From contig NZ_JACKZC010000007.1 of NCBI RefSeq assembly GCF_014212495.1, forward strand, positions 294,412 to 358,411: a DNA stretch of 64,000 nucleotides, read 5' to 3'. The DNA comes from Pontibacter sp. Tf4 (GTDB lineage Bacteria > Bacteroidota > Bacteroidia > Cytophagales > Hymenobacteraceae). How positions within the stretch are numbered: position 1 is the stretch's first letter; each line of letters opens with the position of its first letter. The notes beneath the pieces are model-generated. The model was not told where the DNA came from. It did no database searches and saw only the letters and a program-made list of their open reading frames with translations. The position numbers were made by a program, and so were the translations under genes. Of this stretch, positions 35,478 through 45,499 are shown piece by piece.

Positions 35478-36146
35478 CTACGGTGCAAGCACAAAACCTG
35501 GCGCTGCATGTGCAATGCCTTTATCGTTCGACAACGCATTTACAAATTCCAGGGCATTGCCTTTGGATTGCTTGCTTAGCTGCACCATATACGTATCCGC
35601 TCCTACCGGGCCTTTCACGATCGCGTTAAAATCTGCGGCCAGTTGCTTTAGGGTTTCGGCTCCGCTGGCATCCGCTTTTATCATGATCTCGTTGCTGAGC
35701 CCTACTGCCTGTCCGGTTTCTACTAAAAATGCAGGGCCGGCATAAGCAATGGCTTTATCGCGGGCAAGCTCCCGGATGGCTTGTTCTGCCTGGGCACAGT
35801 TTAGTCCGCCGGTAAGGCCAAGGGTGTACATCATACCGGATTGTGTGGCGCTCTGGCTCAGGATGCCTGTCACAAAACCATATCTGGCCAGTACTTCGTC
35901 ACGCTGGGTGGTAGTTACATCATCCCGGAAAGTTACCTGTACCTGGCCCGTATGTATGGTACCTAGGTTGCGCTGGTCCTGTCCGGATCTGTAGCTATAG
36001 TTTGTGCAGTTGCCCGCCACCTTCATCTGGTTCAGTAGTTTCGGGTCGAAGCGCACATTACGGATTGGTGACACGTTATCTTGTCTGCATCCAGCAGCAC
36101 CTAAAACAGTCAGAACAATTATAAGCAAGGGTAGAATCGTCTTCAT
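35478..36146 (-). CDS. lipoprotein with two tandem protease-propeptide-like repeats
   Basis: The 222-residue protein has a lipoprotein signal peptide with lipobox LGAAGC (Cys20). After it come two roughly 75-residue units of similar plan. The first is TGQVQVTFRDDVTTTQRDEVLARYGFVTG...LARDKAIAYAGPAFL (about 69-146). The second is EIMIKADASGAETLKQLAADFNAIVKG...LSNDKGIAHAAPGFV (about 155-220). Each reads like the propeptide or inhibitor fold (peptidase inhibitor I9 / fervidolysin N-terminal type) that usually precedes subtilisin-like proteases, yet no protease domain follows. A free-standing protease inhibitor or chaperone is possible. This is inference from the pattern only. Confidence 0.7.
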   Translation of the reverse strand: MKTILPLLIIVLTVLGAAGCRQDNVSPIRNVRFDPKLLNQMKVAGNCTNYSYRSGQDQRNLGTIHTGQVQVTFRDDVTTTQRDEVLARYGFVTGILSQSATQSGMMYTLGLTGGLNCAQAEQAIRELARDKAIAYAGPAFLVETGQAVGLSNEIMIKADASGAETLKQLAADFNAIVKGPVGADTYMVQLSKQSKGNALEFVNALSNDKGIAHAAPGFVLAP

Positions 36147-36310
36147 AGTTTATGTAGTTGAAATGCCTGTAAATACTTGTTGTACGTACAGTTACAACTT
36201 ATAGCTAAACTTCTACCTCAGTATTTATTGCATCATTCGTAACGCACCATCTCCCTAAAATGCAAAATACAAAAACCGGCTGATCTTGTTTGTTTCCTTT
36301 TATCCCAGCC

Positions 36311-37558
36311 TCAGCAAACTATAGCTTCTTTCTGGCTGCCCTGTAATGCAATTCTTTCGGCCTGATTTGCTGTAATTTCTGATACAAACACCTGATTTTC
36401 TGCAAAATACGATTCAACAACTGCCAATTCGGTCTGTTTTATAGTTGCGTGGTAAATGGAATGTCCGTTTTGCTCCTGAACCGCTAATGCCTTGTGCGCT
36501 AATTGCTCGGGCAAAAGAACACTCGCCGGTACGCGCAGGTATAGCTGTAGTTCCTTCTCTTTATTTAATGCTATGGTTTTTGACGCGGCCTTCGGATAGG
36601 AATAGCGGTAGCCAGAAAGCGCTGCGGAAACATCGGCCCAAACGGCTGAACCCGTTGGGTGACTGCCGGCTCCGAGGCCTTTTATAAACTGCTCGCCCGC
36701 AAAAACCGGAGCTATAGTTACGCCGTTGGTTTCGTTTGTAACATGGTATAGTTCCTGCTGGTCTGTCACAAATGTTGGCAGCACACGCAGGCTCAGTTCA
36801 TTATTCTCATCAACTTCCGCAGAAGCCACTAACCTGATCCGGGCATTTATAGTTTTTGCAAACTCTAGGTCTTCTTTCCGCACGGTATCAATTCCGAAAC
36901 GCAGAACCTGTTCCGGTTTTATGGTTAGCCCAAAAGCATGCGCTGCTATCAGGCATAGTTTGTTCACCGAATCAAAACCACCCACATCCAGCGTCGGGTC
37001 CGCTTCGGCAAATCCAAGTTCCTGCGCCAGCTGCAAAGCCGAACTATAGCTCAACCCTTCCGACTCCATTTTAGAAAGGATAAAGTTAGAAGACCCGTTG
37101 AGGATGCCACTTACCTGCTGCAGAGGTTCCGAACAATAGTAGCTTTCCAGTGTCCGGATGATGGGAATGCTGCCGCCTACTGCTGCTTCGTATAGTAGCG
37201 TTCCGTTATAGTTATGCTGTAGTTCGATCAACTCCGGAAGGTGCAAGGCCAGCATTTTCTTGTTTGCCGAAACTATAGTTTTACCCGCTTTCAAGACCTG
37301 CTTCACTATACTATAAGCTTCGTCGGCATCGCTGATCAGTTCAGCAAAAATGGTGATGCTTTCATCCTGCAACAGCTCCTGCGGGTAATAGGTAAATGCC
37401 GATGCTGGCAAACTACGCGGCTTCTCTTTATCTTTCACACAGATACCAGCCACTTCTATTCCTGCTCGTTCTATCGTTTGCAGCACATCGTAAAGCCCCT
37501 GCCCTACGCACCCAAACCCAAATATCCCGATCCTGACGTTAGACTGTTTGTTGCTCAT
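36311..37558 (-). CDS. hom: homoserine dehydrogenase
   Basis: The 415-residue enzyme reduces aspartate semialdehyde to homoserine. The Rossmann fold starts IGIFGFGCVGQGLYDVL. NKKMLALHLPEL (about residue 109) and YEAAVGGSIPIIRTL (about 132) bring the catalytic region, and GILNGSSNFILSKM plus FAEADPTLDVGGFDSVNKL (about 187) are the substrate-binding signatures with the catalytic Asp/Lys pair. Its 5' end overlaps metX by 20 bp. It is the last gene of the metY-metX-hom operon, so homoserine is made together with the enzymes that use it. Confidence 0.94.
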   Translation of the reverse strand: MSNKQSNVRIGIFGFGCVGQGLYDVLQTIERAGIEVAGICVKDKEKPRSLPASAFTYYPQELLQDESITIFAELISDADEAYSIVKQVLKAGKTIVSANKKMLALHLPELIELQHNYNGTLLYEAAVGGSIPIIRTLESYYCSEPLQQVSGILNGSSNFILSKMESEGLSYSSALQLAQELGFAEADPTLDVGGFDSVNKLCLIAAHAFGLTIKPEQVLRFGIDTVRKEDLEFAKTINARIRLVASAEVDENNELSLRVLPTFVTDQQELYHVTNETNGVTIAPVFAGEQFIKGLGAGSHPTGSAVWADVSAALSGYRYSYPKAASKTIALNKEKELQLYLRVPASVLLPEQLAHKALAVQEQNGHSIYHATIKQTELAVVESYFAENQVFVSEITANQAERIALQGSQKEAIVC

Positions 37559-38600
37559 AGCATAGTTCGTTTATAGTTTCTGATTGATAAAATTTGCGGA
37601 TCGCTTTGGTCAGTTGGTCTGTTTCCACCAGAAATCCGTCGTGGCCATAGTTGGATTGTAGTAAAGCAAAGGCAGAGCCCGGAACCTGTTCATGTAAAAA
37701 CTGCTGCTCTACCACCGGAAAAAGCAGATCAGTATCCACGCCCACAAAAAGGGATTTTGCCTTCAGGTGATGTAAAGCTTTTTCAACTCCGCCCCGGTTG
37801 CGGCCAATGTTATGCGAGTCCATGGCTTTGGAAAGAAGCCAGTAGGTGTAAGCATTAAAGCGTTTAGCCAGTTTCTCGCCTTGGTAAACCTGGTAACTGG
37901 CAGCTCTGTAGTTGTCGGTAATGCTGTTGCCCGGCTCCTGTTGCGTGAGTTCATAACTGGTGTAATGCCGGTACGAAAGCATAGCGATAGCCCTTGCCGT
38001 TTTTAACCCTTGCTGGCCTGCAGTTTCACTATCTTTGGTCCAGGTCGGGTCCTGGCGAATGGCCATACGCTGGCTTTCGTTAAAGGCAATTCCCCAGGCT
38101 GAATGGCGCGCGTTAGAGGCCACATGGACCAACCTTTCAAACACGTCCGGCTTCTGAAGCGCCCATTCCAATGCCTGTTGTCCACCCAACGATCCACCCA
38201 GCAGCGTATGCACCTGCTCCAGTTCCAGTTCCTGCCGTAACTGGTCGAAAGCCCCTACTATATCGCGGTTTGTAAGCTGCGGGAAGCTATGAAAATAGGG
38301 CTGCAGCGTATTTGGGTTAACCGAAAGCGGGCCGGTAGAACCGTAGCAACCACCCAGCGTGTTCGCGCAAACTATAAACCAGTGTTCAGGGTCGTATAGT
38401 TTACCCTCGCCGAACAGGCCGCTCCACCAGTCGGTAAAATCGGAGCTGCCAGTCAGGGCATGGCATACCCAGATCACGTTGTCGCGCTTCCGGTTTAACT
38501 GCCCATAGGTAGTATAAGCAAGCTGGAAGCCGGGCAACGTTAAACCCGACTCCAGCGTGAATTCCTGCTGATAATGAAAAGTATGCTGTTGTGTGGACAT
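37539..38600 (-). CDS. metX: homoserine O-acetyltransferase
   Basis: The 353-residue alpha/beta-hydrolase-fold acyltransferase activates homoserine as the O-acetyl ester. The nucleophile elbow is LLGGSLGGQQALEWA (Ser at about residue 136). The Asp and His of the triad are in FVGVDTDLLFPV (about 292) and NYGHDGFLVE (about 325). NTLGGCYGSTGP (about 80) is the oxyanion-loop motif of the family. By motif alone an acetyl- rather than succinyl-transferase is expected, and the neighbouring O-acetylhomoserine-type sulfhydrylase agrees. It is 8 bp downstream of metY. Confidence 0.94.
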   Translation of the reverse strand: MSTQQHTFHYQQEFTLESGLTLPGFQLAYTTYGQLNRKRDNVIWVCHALTGSSDFTDWWSGLFGEGKLYDPEHWFIVCANTLGGCYGSTGPLSVNPNTLQPYFHSFPQLTNRDIVGAFDQLRQELELEQVHTLLGGSLGGQQALEWALQKPDVFERLVHVASNARHSAWGIAFNESQRMAIRQDPTWTKDSETAGQQGLKTARAIAMLSYRHYTSYELTQQEPGNSITDNYRAASYQVYQGEKLAKRFNAYTYWLLSKAMDSHNIGRNRGGVEKALHHLKAKSLFVGVDTDLLFPVVEQQFLHEQVPGSAFALLQSNYGHDGFLVETDQLTKAIRKFYQSETINELCYEQQTV

Positions 38601-38608
38601 GGAAATTA

Positions 38609-39967
<1,359 letters not shown>

Positions 39968-39983
39968 TTAAGTTGCGAGAAGC

Positions 39984-40048
39984 AAAAAGAGTGTGCGAAG
40001 ACAGCAATGAGCCTACAGGTATAAACCTGCAGCAGCCTGCGGGGCACA
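39984..40048 (-). terminator. terminator-like attenuator hairpin in the metY leader
   Basis: On the minus strand, TGTGC (40048-40044) pairs with GCACA (39996-39992). GCAG pairs with CTGT inside it, and CTGCAGGT (40032-40025) pairs with ACCTGTAG around a TTAT loop. A CTCTTTTT tract (to 39984) follows directly. The stem has interior loops but the T tract makes an intrinsic terminator plausible. The segment CAGGTTT (complement of 40023-40029) can also pair with AAACCTG in the upstream cysteine leader frame, giving an alternative fold. It ends about 47 bases before the metY start codon. Confidence 0.5.
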
Positions 40049-40070
40049 AATAATCCGGGAAGCTAAAAGA

Positions 40071-40196
40071 TTAGCAACAGCAACAACAGGTTTGCATTCG
40101 CATGAACCTGAAGGCAAATAAATGAGAGAGACCGAGTAGTTGGGCTACCGGATAAAATACAAAATAAAGTGATGTTGGCTTAATTCCCTTTTTCAT
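40071..40196 (-). CDS. cysteine-rich leader peptide (uORF) upstream of metY
   Basis: An open frame of 41 codons begins with ATG at 40196, four bases beyond the riboswitch P1 helix, and ends at TAA (40071-40073). Its last ten residues are MRMQTCCCCC: the final five sense codons are TGT TGT TGC TGT TGC. The ATG of that ten-residue tail (40103-40101) is in frame and could itself be the start. Runs of one amino acid's codons just before a stop are the hallmark of ribosome-mediated attenuation leaders, here for cysteine, the sulfur source for methionine. It lies between a SAM-I aptamer and a terminator-like hairpin. Translation is not shown, so the call is inference from layout. Confidence 0.7.
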   Translation of the reverse strand: MKKGIKPTSLYFVFYPVAQLLGLSHLFAFRFMRMQTCCCCC

Positions 40197-40200
40197 GTTC

Positions 40201-40318
40201 TTATCAATTTATATTCATCCGGGTCTTCCGGATTCAGGAATTAGCACCTTAACCATAGGGGTTAGGTTGCTAGCGCTTCACAGAGCCTGTCTCTCCACGC
40301 TTCTTTATAAATCAATAA
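40201..40318 (-). ncRNA. SAM-I (S-box) riboswitch upstream of metY
   Basis: Read on the minus strand, the sequence holds the S-box core. GGAGAGACAGGCTCTGTGAAG is followed by GCTAGCAACC and the near-invariant GGTGCTAATTCC (complement of 40237-40248). P1 is a 13-bp helix (40306-40318 with 40201-40213, two G-U pairs). P3 contains AACC/GGTT, and P4 is ATCCGG/CCGGAT around AAGAC. It binds S-adenosylmethionine and is expected to switch off metY-metX-hom when SAM is plentiful. No terminator stands directly after P1. Instead the cysteine leader frame starts four bases later, so the expression platform is unusual. Confidence 0.93.
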
Positions 40319-40345
40319 CCGCAAGGGATCATTGACTTGATGATG

Positions 40346-40377
40346 CAAACTTAGACTACCTTTACTCAAAAAACAAA
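40346..40377 (-). promoter_or_regulatory. promoter of the metY-metX-hom operon
   Basis: On the minus strand TTTG (40377-40374) and TAAGTTTG (40353-40346) are separated by exactly 20 bases, a complete Bacteroidota sigma consensus. Transcription should begin a few bases downstream (near 40338), just ahead of the riboswitch, giving a leader of about 400 bases. Confidence 0.8.
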
Positions 40378-40578
40378 ATTATAGTTGAATATTTTTTTAA
40401 CAATTCTTCAATCACCATATACTACATACTGATTATCTTTAACTTACAACTATAAAATCTACCTCAAAACCGAACTATAAACAGAGGAACACTTACGAAT
40501 TTTAAACTATAAAACTGTTTGAACATAGCTTATAGTTGGCTGTTGCTATAACAGACCATACCACTAAAACCGGCTTAC

Positions 40579-42045
40579 ATGAAGATACTTTTAACGGGTG
40601 CAAATGGCTATATCGGCAGGCGACTATTACCGGTGCTAGTGGAGCAACAGCATGAAGTGGTATGTATGGTGCGCGACCCACGGCGCTTTGAACTACAGGA
40701 CACTCTTAAAGATAAAGTACAAATTGTTAAAGGTGATCTGCTGCGACCGGAAACACTTGCCAGCTTACCAAAAGATATTGATGCCGCCTATTACCTCGTG
40801 CACTCCATGGGCGGCCACGGTAACGATTTCGAAAAAGCCGAACAAACATCCGCTGAAAACTTTGTCGATTACCTGGACAGCACGACTGCCAAACAGATCA
40901 TCTACCTCAGCGGCCTTTCCAATACAACACATCTCTCAAAGCACCTTTCGTCGAGGCGACATGTGGAAGATATCCTGAACAAGGCAAAGGCCTTTTTAAC
41001 CGTACTTCGTGCTTCTATCATTATCGGCTCCGGCAGCGCCTCGTTCGAGATCATCCGCGACCTGGTGGAGAAATTACCGGTGATGATAACTCCGCGCTGG
41101 CTTAATTCCCGGTGTCAGCCAATTGCCATACGCGATGTGATCTTTTACCTGACAAACGTACTCGGCAACTCTGCCTGTTATGAGCAGCGCCTCGAAATTG
41201 GCGGTCCCGATGTGCTTACCTACAAGCAGATGCTGGAAAAACTGGCCAAAGTGCGACACCTGAAGCGCTTTATCTTTACAGTGCCTGTTCTTACTCCCAA
41301 GCTTTCTTCCTATTGGCTTTACTTTGTTACCAGCACCAGTTTCTCCATTGCCCGCAGCCTGGTAGAGAGTCTGCGCAGCGATACTATAGTTCAGGACGAT
41401 CGCATCAGACAGATCATTCCACACGAGAATTTAAACTATGAGGAAGCCATCCGGCTGGCCTATGCTAAAATTGAGCAGAACATGGTGATATCGAGCTGGA
41501 AAGATGCCCTGGTAAGCGGCACCATGCAGCTGAATTATATGGATTTTGTACAAATACCGGAGCATGGGTTACTTACTGATAAACAGCTTATTAAAATTGA
41601 GCAGGACCCAACTATAGTTCTGGAAAATATCTGGCGCATCGGGGGCACGCAAGGCTGGTATAAAACAGATTTTTTGTGGGAAATACGTGGCTTGCTCGAT
41701 AAAATGGCTGGCGGCGTGGGTCTTAAAAGAGGGCGCCGGCACCCGACCCAGATCAGGGCCGGGGAAACGATAGATTTCTGGCGTGTGCTGGTGGCAGACC
41801 GCGAAAAACAACGCCTGCTGCTGTATGCCGAAATGAAAGTGCCCGGCGAAGCATGGTTGCAATTCCGTATAGTTAATAAACCCGATGGCCCTTACCTGGA
41901 ACAATTGGCTGCCTTCCGGCCCGATGGGTTGCTGGGCAGGCTCTATTGGTATGCCATGCTGCCTTTCCACTTTATCATTTTCAGAGGCATGGCCAGTAAC
42001 ATTGCACACCGTGGGCCGGCCGCCCTCCCGAACACTACTGTATAA
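40579..42045 (+). CDS. NAD(P)-dependent SDR-type oxidoreductase with C-terminal DUF2867
   Basis: The 488-residue protein has an atypical-SDR/NmrA-like N-terminal half starting MKILLTGANGYIGRRLLPVL (TGxxGYIGR nucleotide motif). YYLVHSMGGHGNDF (about residue 72) and IYLSGLSN (about 112) follow, and then VLRASIIIGSGSASFEIIRDLVEKLPVM. The C-terminal third (about 330-480), with GGTQGWYKTDFLWEIRGLLDKMAGGVG and PGEAWLQF, matches the DUF2867 domain that often follows such SDRs. Similar proteins are annotated as NAD-dependent epimerases of unknown substrate. It is monocistronic, divergent from the met operon. Confidence 0.82.
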   Translation: MKILLTGANGYIGRRLLPVLVEQQHEVVCMVRDPRRFELQDTLKDKVQIVKGDLLRPETLASLPKDIDAAYYLVHSMGGHGNDFEKAEQTSAENFVDYLDSTTAKQIIYLSGLSNTTHLSKHLSSRRHVEDILNKAKAFLTVLRASIIIGSGSASFEIIRDLVEKLPVMITPRWLNSRCQPIAIRDVIFYLTNVLGNSACYEQRLEIGGPDVLTYKQMLEKLAKVRHLKRFIFTVPVLTPKLSSYWLYFVTSTSFSIARSLVESLRSDTIVQDDRIRQIIPHENLNYEEAIRLAYAKIEQNMVISSWKDALVSGTMQLNYMDFVQIPEHGLLTDKQLIKIEQDPTIVLENIWRIGGTQGWYKTDFLWEIRGLLDKMAGGVGLKRGRRHPTQIRAGETIDFWRVLVADREKQRLLLYAEMKVPGEAWLQFRIVNKPDGPYLEQLAAFRPDGLLGRLYWYAMLPFHFIIFRGMASNIAHRGPAALPNTTV

Positions 42046-42188
42046 AAAGTTTCAAATACATCAAATAATACAAACTATAGGTTTTAAAATATAAAACTAT
42101 AGCTATACTTGGCAGTATACAGGGGTGTACTTTGCAGCATACCTTTATTTTAAACCATTTGTCTGCTATAAGTACCTACGTAAAAATT

Positions 42189-42217
42189 TTTGCCCTCTGA
42201 AAATATAGCTAACTTTG
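42189..42217 (+). promoter_or_regulatory. promoter of purC
   Basis: TAACTTTG (42210-42217) is a -7 match, with TTTG at 42189-42192 and a 17-base spacer, slightly short. Because the -7 box lies within the longest open frame, it supports the ATG at 42242 as the purC start. Confidence 0.5.
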
Positions 42218-42241
42218 CTCTCCGATAAACCAAACGCTCTA

Positions 42242-43189
42242 ATGGAGGCCATTAAAGAAACTAACTTCTCCTTTGCCGGCCAGACCGGGTTTTACAAAGG
42301 CAAAGTTCGCGATGTCTATTACTTCGACGACAGACTTGCTGTAGTTGCCACCGATCGCATTTCTGCTTTTGATGTGGTGCTTCCGCGCGCTATCCCTTTC
42401 AAAGGACAGGTGCTGAACCAGATCGCAAGTCTGAACTTAAAAGCCACTTCGGACATTGTACCTAACTGGGTTATCTCAACGCCGGACCCGAACGTAACGG
42501 TGGGGTTGCGCTGTGAGCCTTTTAAAGTAGAGATGGTGATCCGTGGTTACCTGGCCGGCCATGCGTGGCGCGAGTATAAAGCCGGCAAACGAATGGTTTG
42601 CGGCGTTGCTTTACCGGATGGCCTGCACGAGAACGACAAACTGCCGGAGCCGATCATTACTCCTACAACAAAAGCTGACCAGGGGCATGACGAAGACATC
42701 TCGCGGGAAGAAATTCTGGCCAAAGGCATTGTAAGTGAGCAGGATTACCTAATTTTAGAGCGCTATACACGTGCCCTTTTTGCGCGCGGCACCGAACTGG
42801 CAGCTAAACAAGGCCTGATTCTGGTAGACACCAAGTATGAATTCGGTAAACAAAACGGCCGGATTTATCTTATTGATGAAATACACACGCCCGACTCATC
42901 GCGCTACTTTTACAGCGAAGGCTATAATGAGCGACAGCAGAACGGCGAGCCACAGAAGCAACTCTCGAAAGAGTTTGTGCGCCAGTGGCTGATAGAGAAC
43001 GGTTTCCAGGGGAAAGATGGACAGACCATCCCTGAAATGACCGATGACGTGGTGCTGAAAATATCGGAGCGCTACATTGAGCTGTATGAAGTATTCACTG
43101 GCCAGCCGTTCGTGAAAAGCGACTATAGCCAGGCCCTTCAGCGCATCGCTCATAGTGTGGAGCAAAACATTTTTAGCTTAAAAGATTAG
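42242..43189 (+). CDS. purC: phosphoribosylaminoimidazole-succinocarboxamide synthase
   Basis: The 315-residue SAICAR synthase joins aspartate to CAIR in purine synthesis. It shows [41 protein letters not shown] (about residues 19-60), [19 protein letters not shown] (about 98), LVDTKYEFG (about 204) and [15 protein letters not shown] (about 218). The eukaryote-like longer form (about 310 residues) is usual in Bacteroidota. A TTG nine codons upstream is in frame, but it lies in the promoter, so the ATG is preferred. The STAS gene follows after 54 bp. Confidence 0.95.
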   Translation: MEAIKETNFSFAGQTGFYKGKVRDVYYFDDRLAVVATDRISAFDVVLPRAIPFKGQVLNQIASLNLKATSDIVPNWVISTPDPNVTVGLRCEPFKVEMVIRGYLAGHAWREYKAGKRMVCGVALPDGLHENDKLPEPIITPTTKADQGHDEDISREEILAKGIVSEQDYLILERYTRALFARGTELAAKQGLILVDTKYEFGKQNGRIYLIDEIHTPDSSRYFYSEGYNERQQNGEPQKQLSKEFVRQWLIENGFQGKDGQTIPEMTDDVVLKISERYIELYEVFTGQPFVKSDYSQALQRIAHSVEQNIFSLKD

Positions 43190-43243
43190 AATTTTTAATG
43201 TATATTTTGGTACATTCGCATATAAATCCTTATTGGTAGATCT

Positions 43244-43621
43244 ATGAAGTACACGATTGATAAGAAAGAGAACTATACTATAATCACGATAGACGAGAAA
43301 AAGCTGGATACTTCAATAGCTCCGGACCTGAAGTCTGAGTTTGTGAAGTTGAACGCCGAAGGGATCACCAACCTGATTCTGGACATGAATAATGTTAAAT
43401 ATACTGACTCTTCCGGCCTTAGCTCCATCCTGATCGCGAACAGACTTTGCAACTCATCTAATGGTTTGCTTATCCTGACCAGCCTGCAGGACCACGTTAT
43501 GAAGCTGATCTCTATTTCGAAACTGGAGTCAGTACTGAACATTCTGCCAACTGTAGAAGAAGCGATCGACCGCGTTTTCCTGCACGAGATTGAGCAGGAT
43601 CTGACAAATAAAGAAGACTAA
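43244..43621 (+). CDS. STAS-domain protein (anti-sigma factor antagonist-like)
   Basis: The 125-residue single-domain STAS protein resembles SpoIIAA/RsbV. The loop VKYTDSSGLSSILIANRLC (about residue 60) carries the serine that anti-sigma kinases phosphorylate in this family. No partner kinase is nearby, so its target is unknown. It lies 15 bp ahead of rnz, suggesting one transcript. Confidence 0.85.
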   Translation: MKYTIDKKENYTIITIDEKKLDTSIAPDLKSEFVKLNAEGITNLILDMNNVKYTDSSGLSSILIANRLCNSSNGLLILTSLQDHVMKLISISKLESVLNILPTVEEAIDRVFLHEIEQDLTNKED

Positions 43622-43636
43622 GCACACCCGCCGATC

Positions 43637-44578
43637 GTGGATTTCGAACTCAGGATATTGGGTAGTTCGTCGGCCACACCTTCGGCAAACAGACATCATA
43701 CCGCACAGGTACTTACCATTGGTAACCAACTGCACCTGATAGACTGCGGAGAAGGTACGCAAATGCAGCTGATGCAATACAAGATAAAGCATCAGCGCAT
43801 TTGCAATATCTACATTAGCCACCTGCACGGCGACCATTACTTTGGGCTTGCCGGGCTGCTTTCCACCATGCACCTGCAGGGCAGGCAGTCTCCTCTTCAT
43901 CTTTTTGGTCCACCCGGCCTTTCCGAGATCCTTAGCCTGCAATTCAAGTACTCCGGCACTAACCTGAACTTTAAGCTTATTTTCCATGAGCTGGATACTA
44001 CGTGCTACAAAAAGATTTTTGAGGACAAACAGATAACCGTGCACACCATACCTATGGAGCACCGGGTACCTACCTGCGGGTTTATTTTCAGAGAGAAACA
44101 GAAGACACGTTCGCTTATAAAAGAAAAGCTGCCGCCTTACCTTACCCCGCCACAACTGGTGCGCCTGAAATGGGGCGAAGACATTAAAGACGAACAAGGC
44201 AACCTGTTGCTGGCAAACAGGGAAGTGACCATGGAGCCGAAACGCAGCCGCAGTTACGCCTACTGCTCCGATAGCCGATATAAACCCGACCTGTTGCCTT
44301 ACCTGCATCACGCAGACCTGCTCTACCACGAAGCCACTTTTATGAGCGACATGGAAGAGCGCGCCAACCAGACCTTCCATAGTACGGCAAAACAAGCTGC
44401 CGAAATGGCCGCCGCCGCCGAGGTCCGCCATTTGCTGCTGGGCCACTTTTCGGTGCGTTACAAAGACCTTACGCCCCTGCTCACCGAAGCGCAGGCTATC
44501 TTTCCTAAAACAGACCTGGCTACCGAAGGCAGTATTTTCAGTGTGCAGGAAAGGTTGCCGGAACCGGCACAGCAGTAA
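43637..44578 (+). CDS. rnz: ribonuclease Z
   Basis: The 313-residue metallo-beta-lactamase-fold nuclease trims the 3' end of tRNA precursors. It starts FELRILGSSSATPSANRHHTAQ. The metal-binding motif is ISHLHGDHYFGLAGLL (about residue 60). Further ligands are in TIPMEHRVPTCGF (about 138), YCSDSRY (about 210) and LLLGHFSVRY (about 268). The length matches RNase Z short forms. The start is GTG at 43637; no ATG gives a full domain. It is downstream of the STAS gene. Confidence 0.94.
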   Translation: MDFELRILGSSSATPSANRHHTAQVLTIGNQLHLIDCGEGTQMQLMQYKIKHQRICNIYISHLHGDHYFGLAGLLSTMHLQGRQSPLHLFGPPGLSEILSLQFKYSGTNLNFKLIFHELDTTCYKKIFEDKQITVHTIPMEHRVPTCGFIFREKQKTRSLIKEKLPPYLTPPQLVRLKWGEDIKDEQGNLLLANREVTMEPKRSRSYAYCSDSRYKPDLLPYLHHADLLYHEATFMSDMEERANQTFHSTAKQAAEMAAAAEVRHLLLGHFSVRYKDLTPLLTEAQAIFPKTDLATEGSIFSVQERLPEPAQQ

Positions 44579-44667
44579 CTATCATATTTCTGGTTTGCAC
44601 ACTGCTCCGGAAACTATAAATTTACTTTCCTGTTTACCTGCTATTCCTCAAATATAAGCCACCACCT

Positions 44668-45462
44668 ATGAGCGCTGCCATTACCCCGCTGGAGAAAAAA
44701 CATACCAACCTGTTTCTGGTCCTGAGTGGAATATTTATATCCAATGCCTTGCTGGCAGAGCTTATCGGGGTGAAGATATTTTCGGGAGAAGCACTGTTTG
44801 GTTTACCGGGCGCGCAGCTGAATATACTGGGCAGCAAGCTCGATTTTAACCTCACGGCCGGCGTTATCATCTGGCCAGTTGTATTTGTTACCACCGACAT
44901 CATCAACGAGTACTTCGGGAAACAGGGTGTTAAAAAGGTAAGCATCCTCACGGTTATCCTTATCCTCTATGCCTTCCTGGTGATAACTATAGTTACCGGT
45001 CTGCCACCGGCCCAGTTCTGGCTCGACATTAACAGCACCGACCCGAAAGGCAACCCGTTCAACATCGATTATGCATTTAGCTCTATTTACCGGCAGGGCT
45101 TGGGCATCATCATCGGTTCGGTAGCTGCATTTCTGGTCTCTCAGCTGCTGGATGCGTCGGTTTTCCATTGGCTGCGCAAGTATACCGGCCATAAAAAGAT
45201 ATGGCTTCGTGCCACAGGCTCCACGTTGGTGTCGCAGCTCATCGATAGCCTGGTGGTGCTGTTCATCGCTTTCTTTGTGTTCGGAAACTGGACACTGGAG
45301 CAGGTCTTATCGGTAGCGGCTATCAACTATATCTATAAATTTTGTGTGGCCATTCTGCTTACACCGGTGTTGTATGTAGCCCATTTTCTGATAGATGGGT
45401 ATTTAGGAAAACGACAGGCCGACGACCTGATAGAGGAAGCTGCCGTAGAAAGTGAGACGTAA
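44668..45462 (+). CDS. yhhQ: queuosine precursor transporter (YhhQ/VUT family)
   Basis: The 264-residue membrane protein of the VUT/YhhQ family imports queuosine precursors such as preQ0/preQ1. About six membrane helices are visible. Diagnostic segments are NALLAELIGVKIF (about residue 26), WPVVFVTTDIINEYFGKQGVKKV (about 68-90), FNIDYAFSSIYRQGLGIIIGSVAAFLVSQLLDASVFHWLR (about 130-170) and GSTLVSQLIDSLVVLFIAF (about 188). The family is well recognised. The exact substrate is inferred. Confidence 0.85.
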   Translation: MSAAITPLEKKHTNLFLVLSGIFISNALLAELIGVKIFSGEALFGLPGAQLNILGSKLDFNLTAGVIIWPVVFVTTDIINEYFGKQGVKKVSILTVILILYAFLVITIVTGLPPAQFWLDINSTDPKGNPFNIDYAFSSIYRQGLGIIIGSVAAFLVSQLLDASVFHWLRKYTGHKKIWLRATGSTLVSQLIDSLVVLFIAFFVFGNWTLEQVLSVAAINYIYKFCVAILLTPVLYVAHFLIDGYLGKRQADDLIEEAAVESET

Positions 45463-45499
45463 CTTTAAACTATAGCTAACTATAAAAAGGGAATAACTG

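Noticed and set aside
42215..42241. TTG start for purC nine codons upstream
   Set aside because: It falls inside the TAACTTTG promoter element, so it would not be on the message.
43529..44446. A 305-codon minus-strand frame opposite rnz
   Set aside because: Rnz on the plus strand has all metal-binding motifs; the antisense translation is rich in Gln, His and Val runs with no domain and is a shadow.
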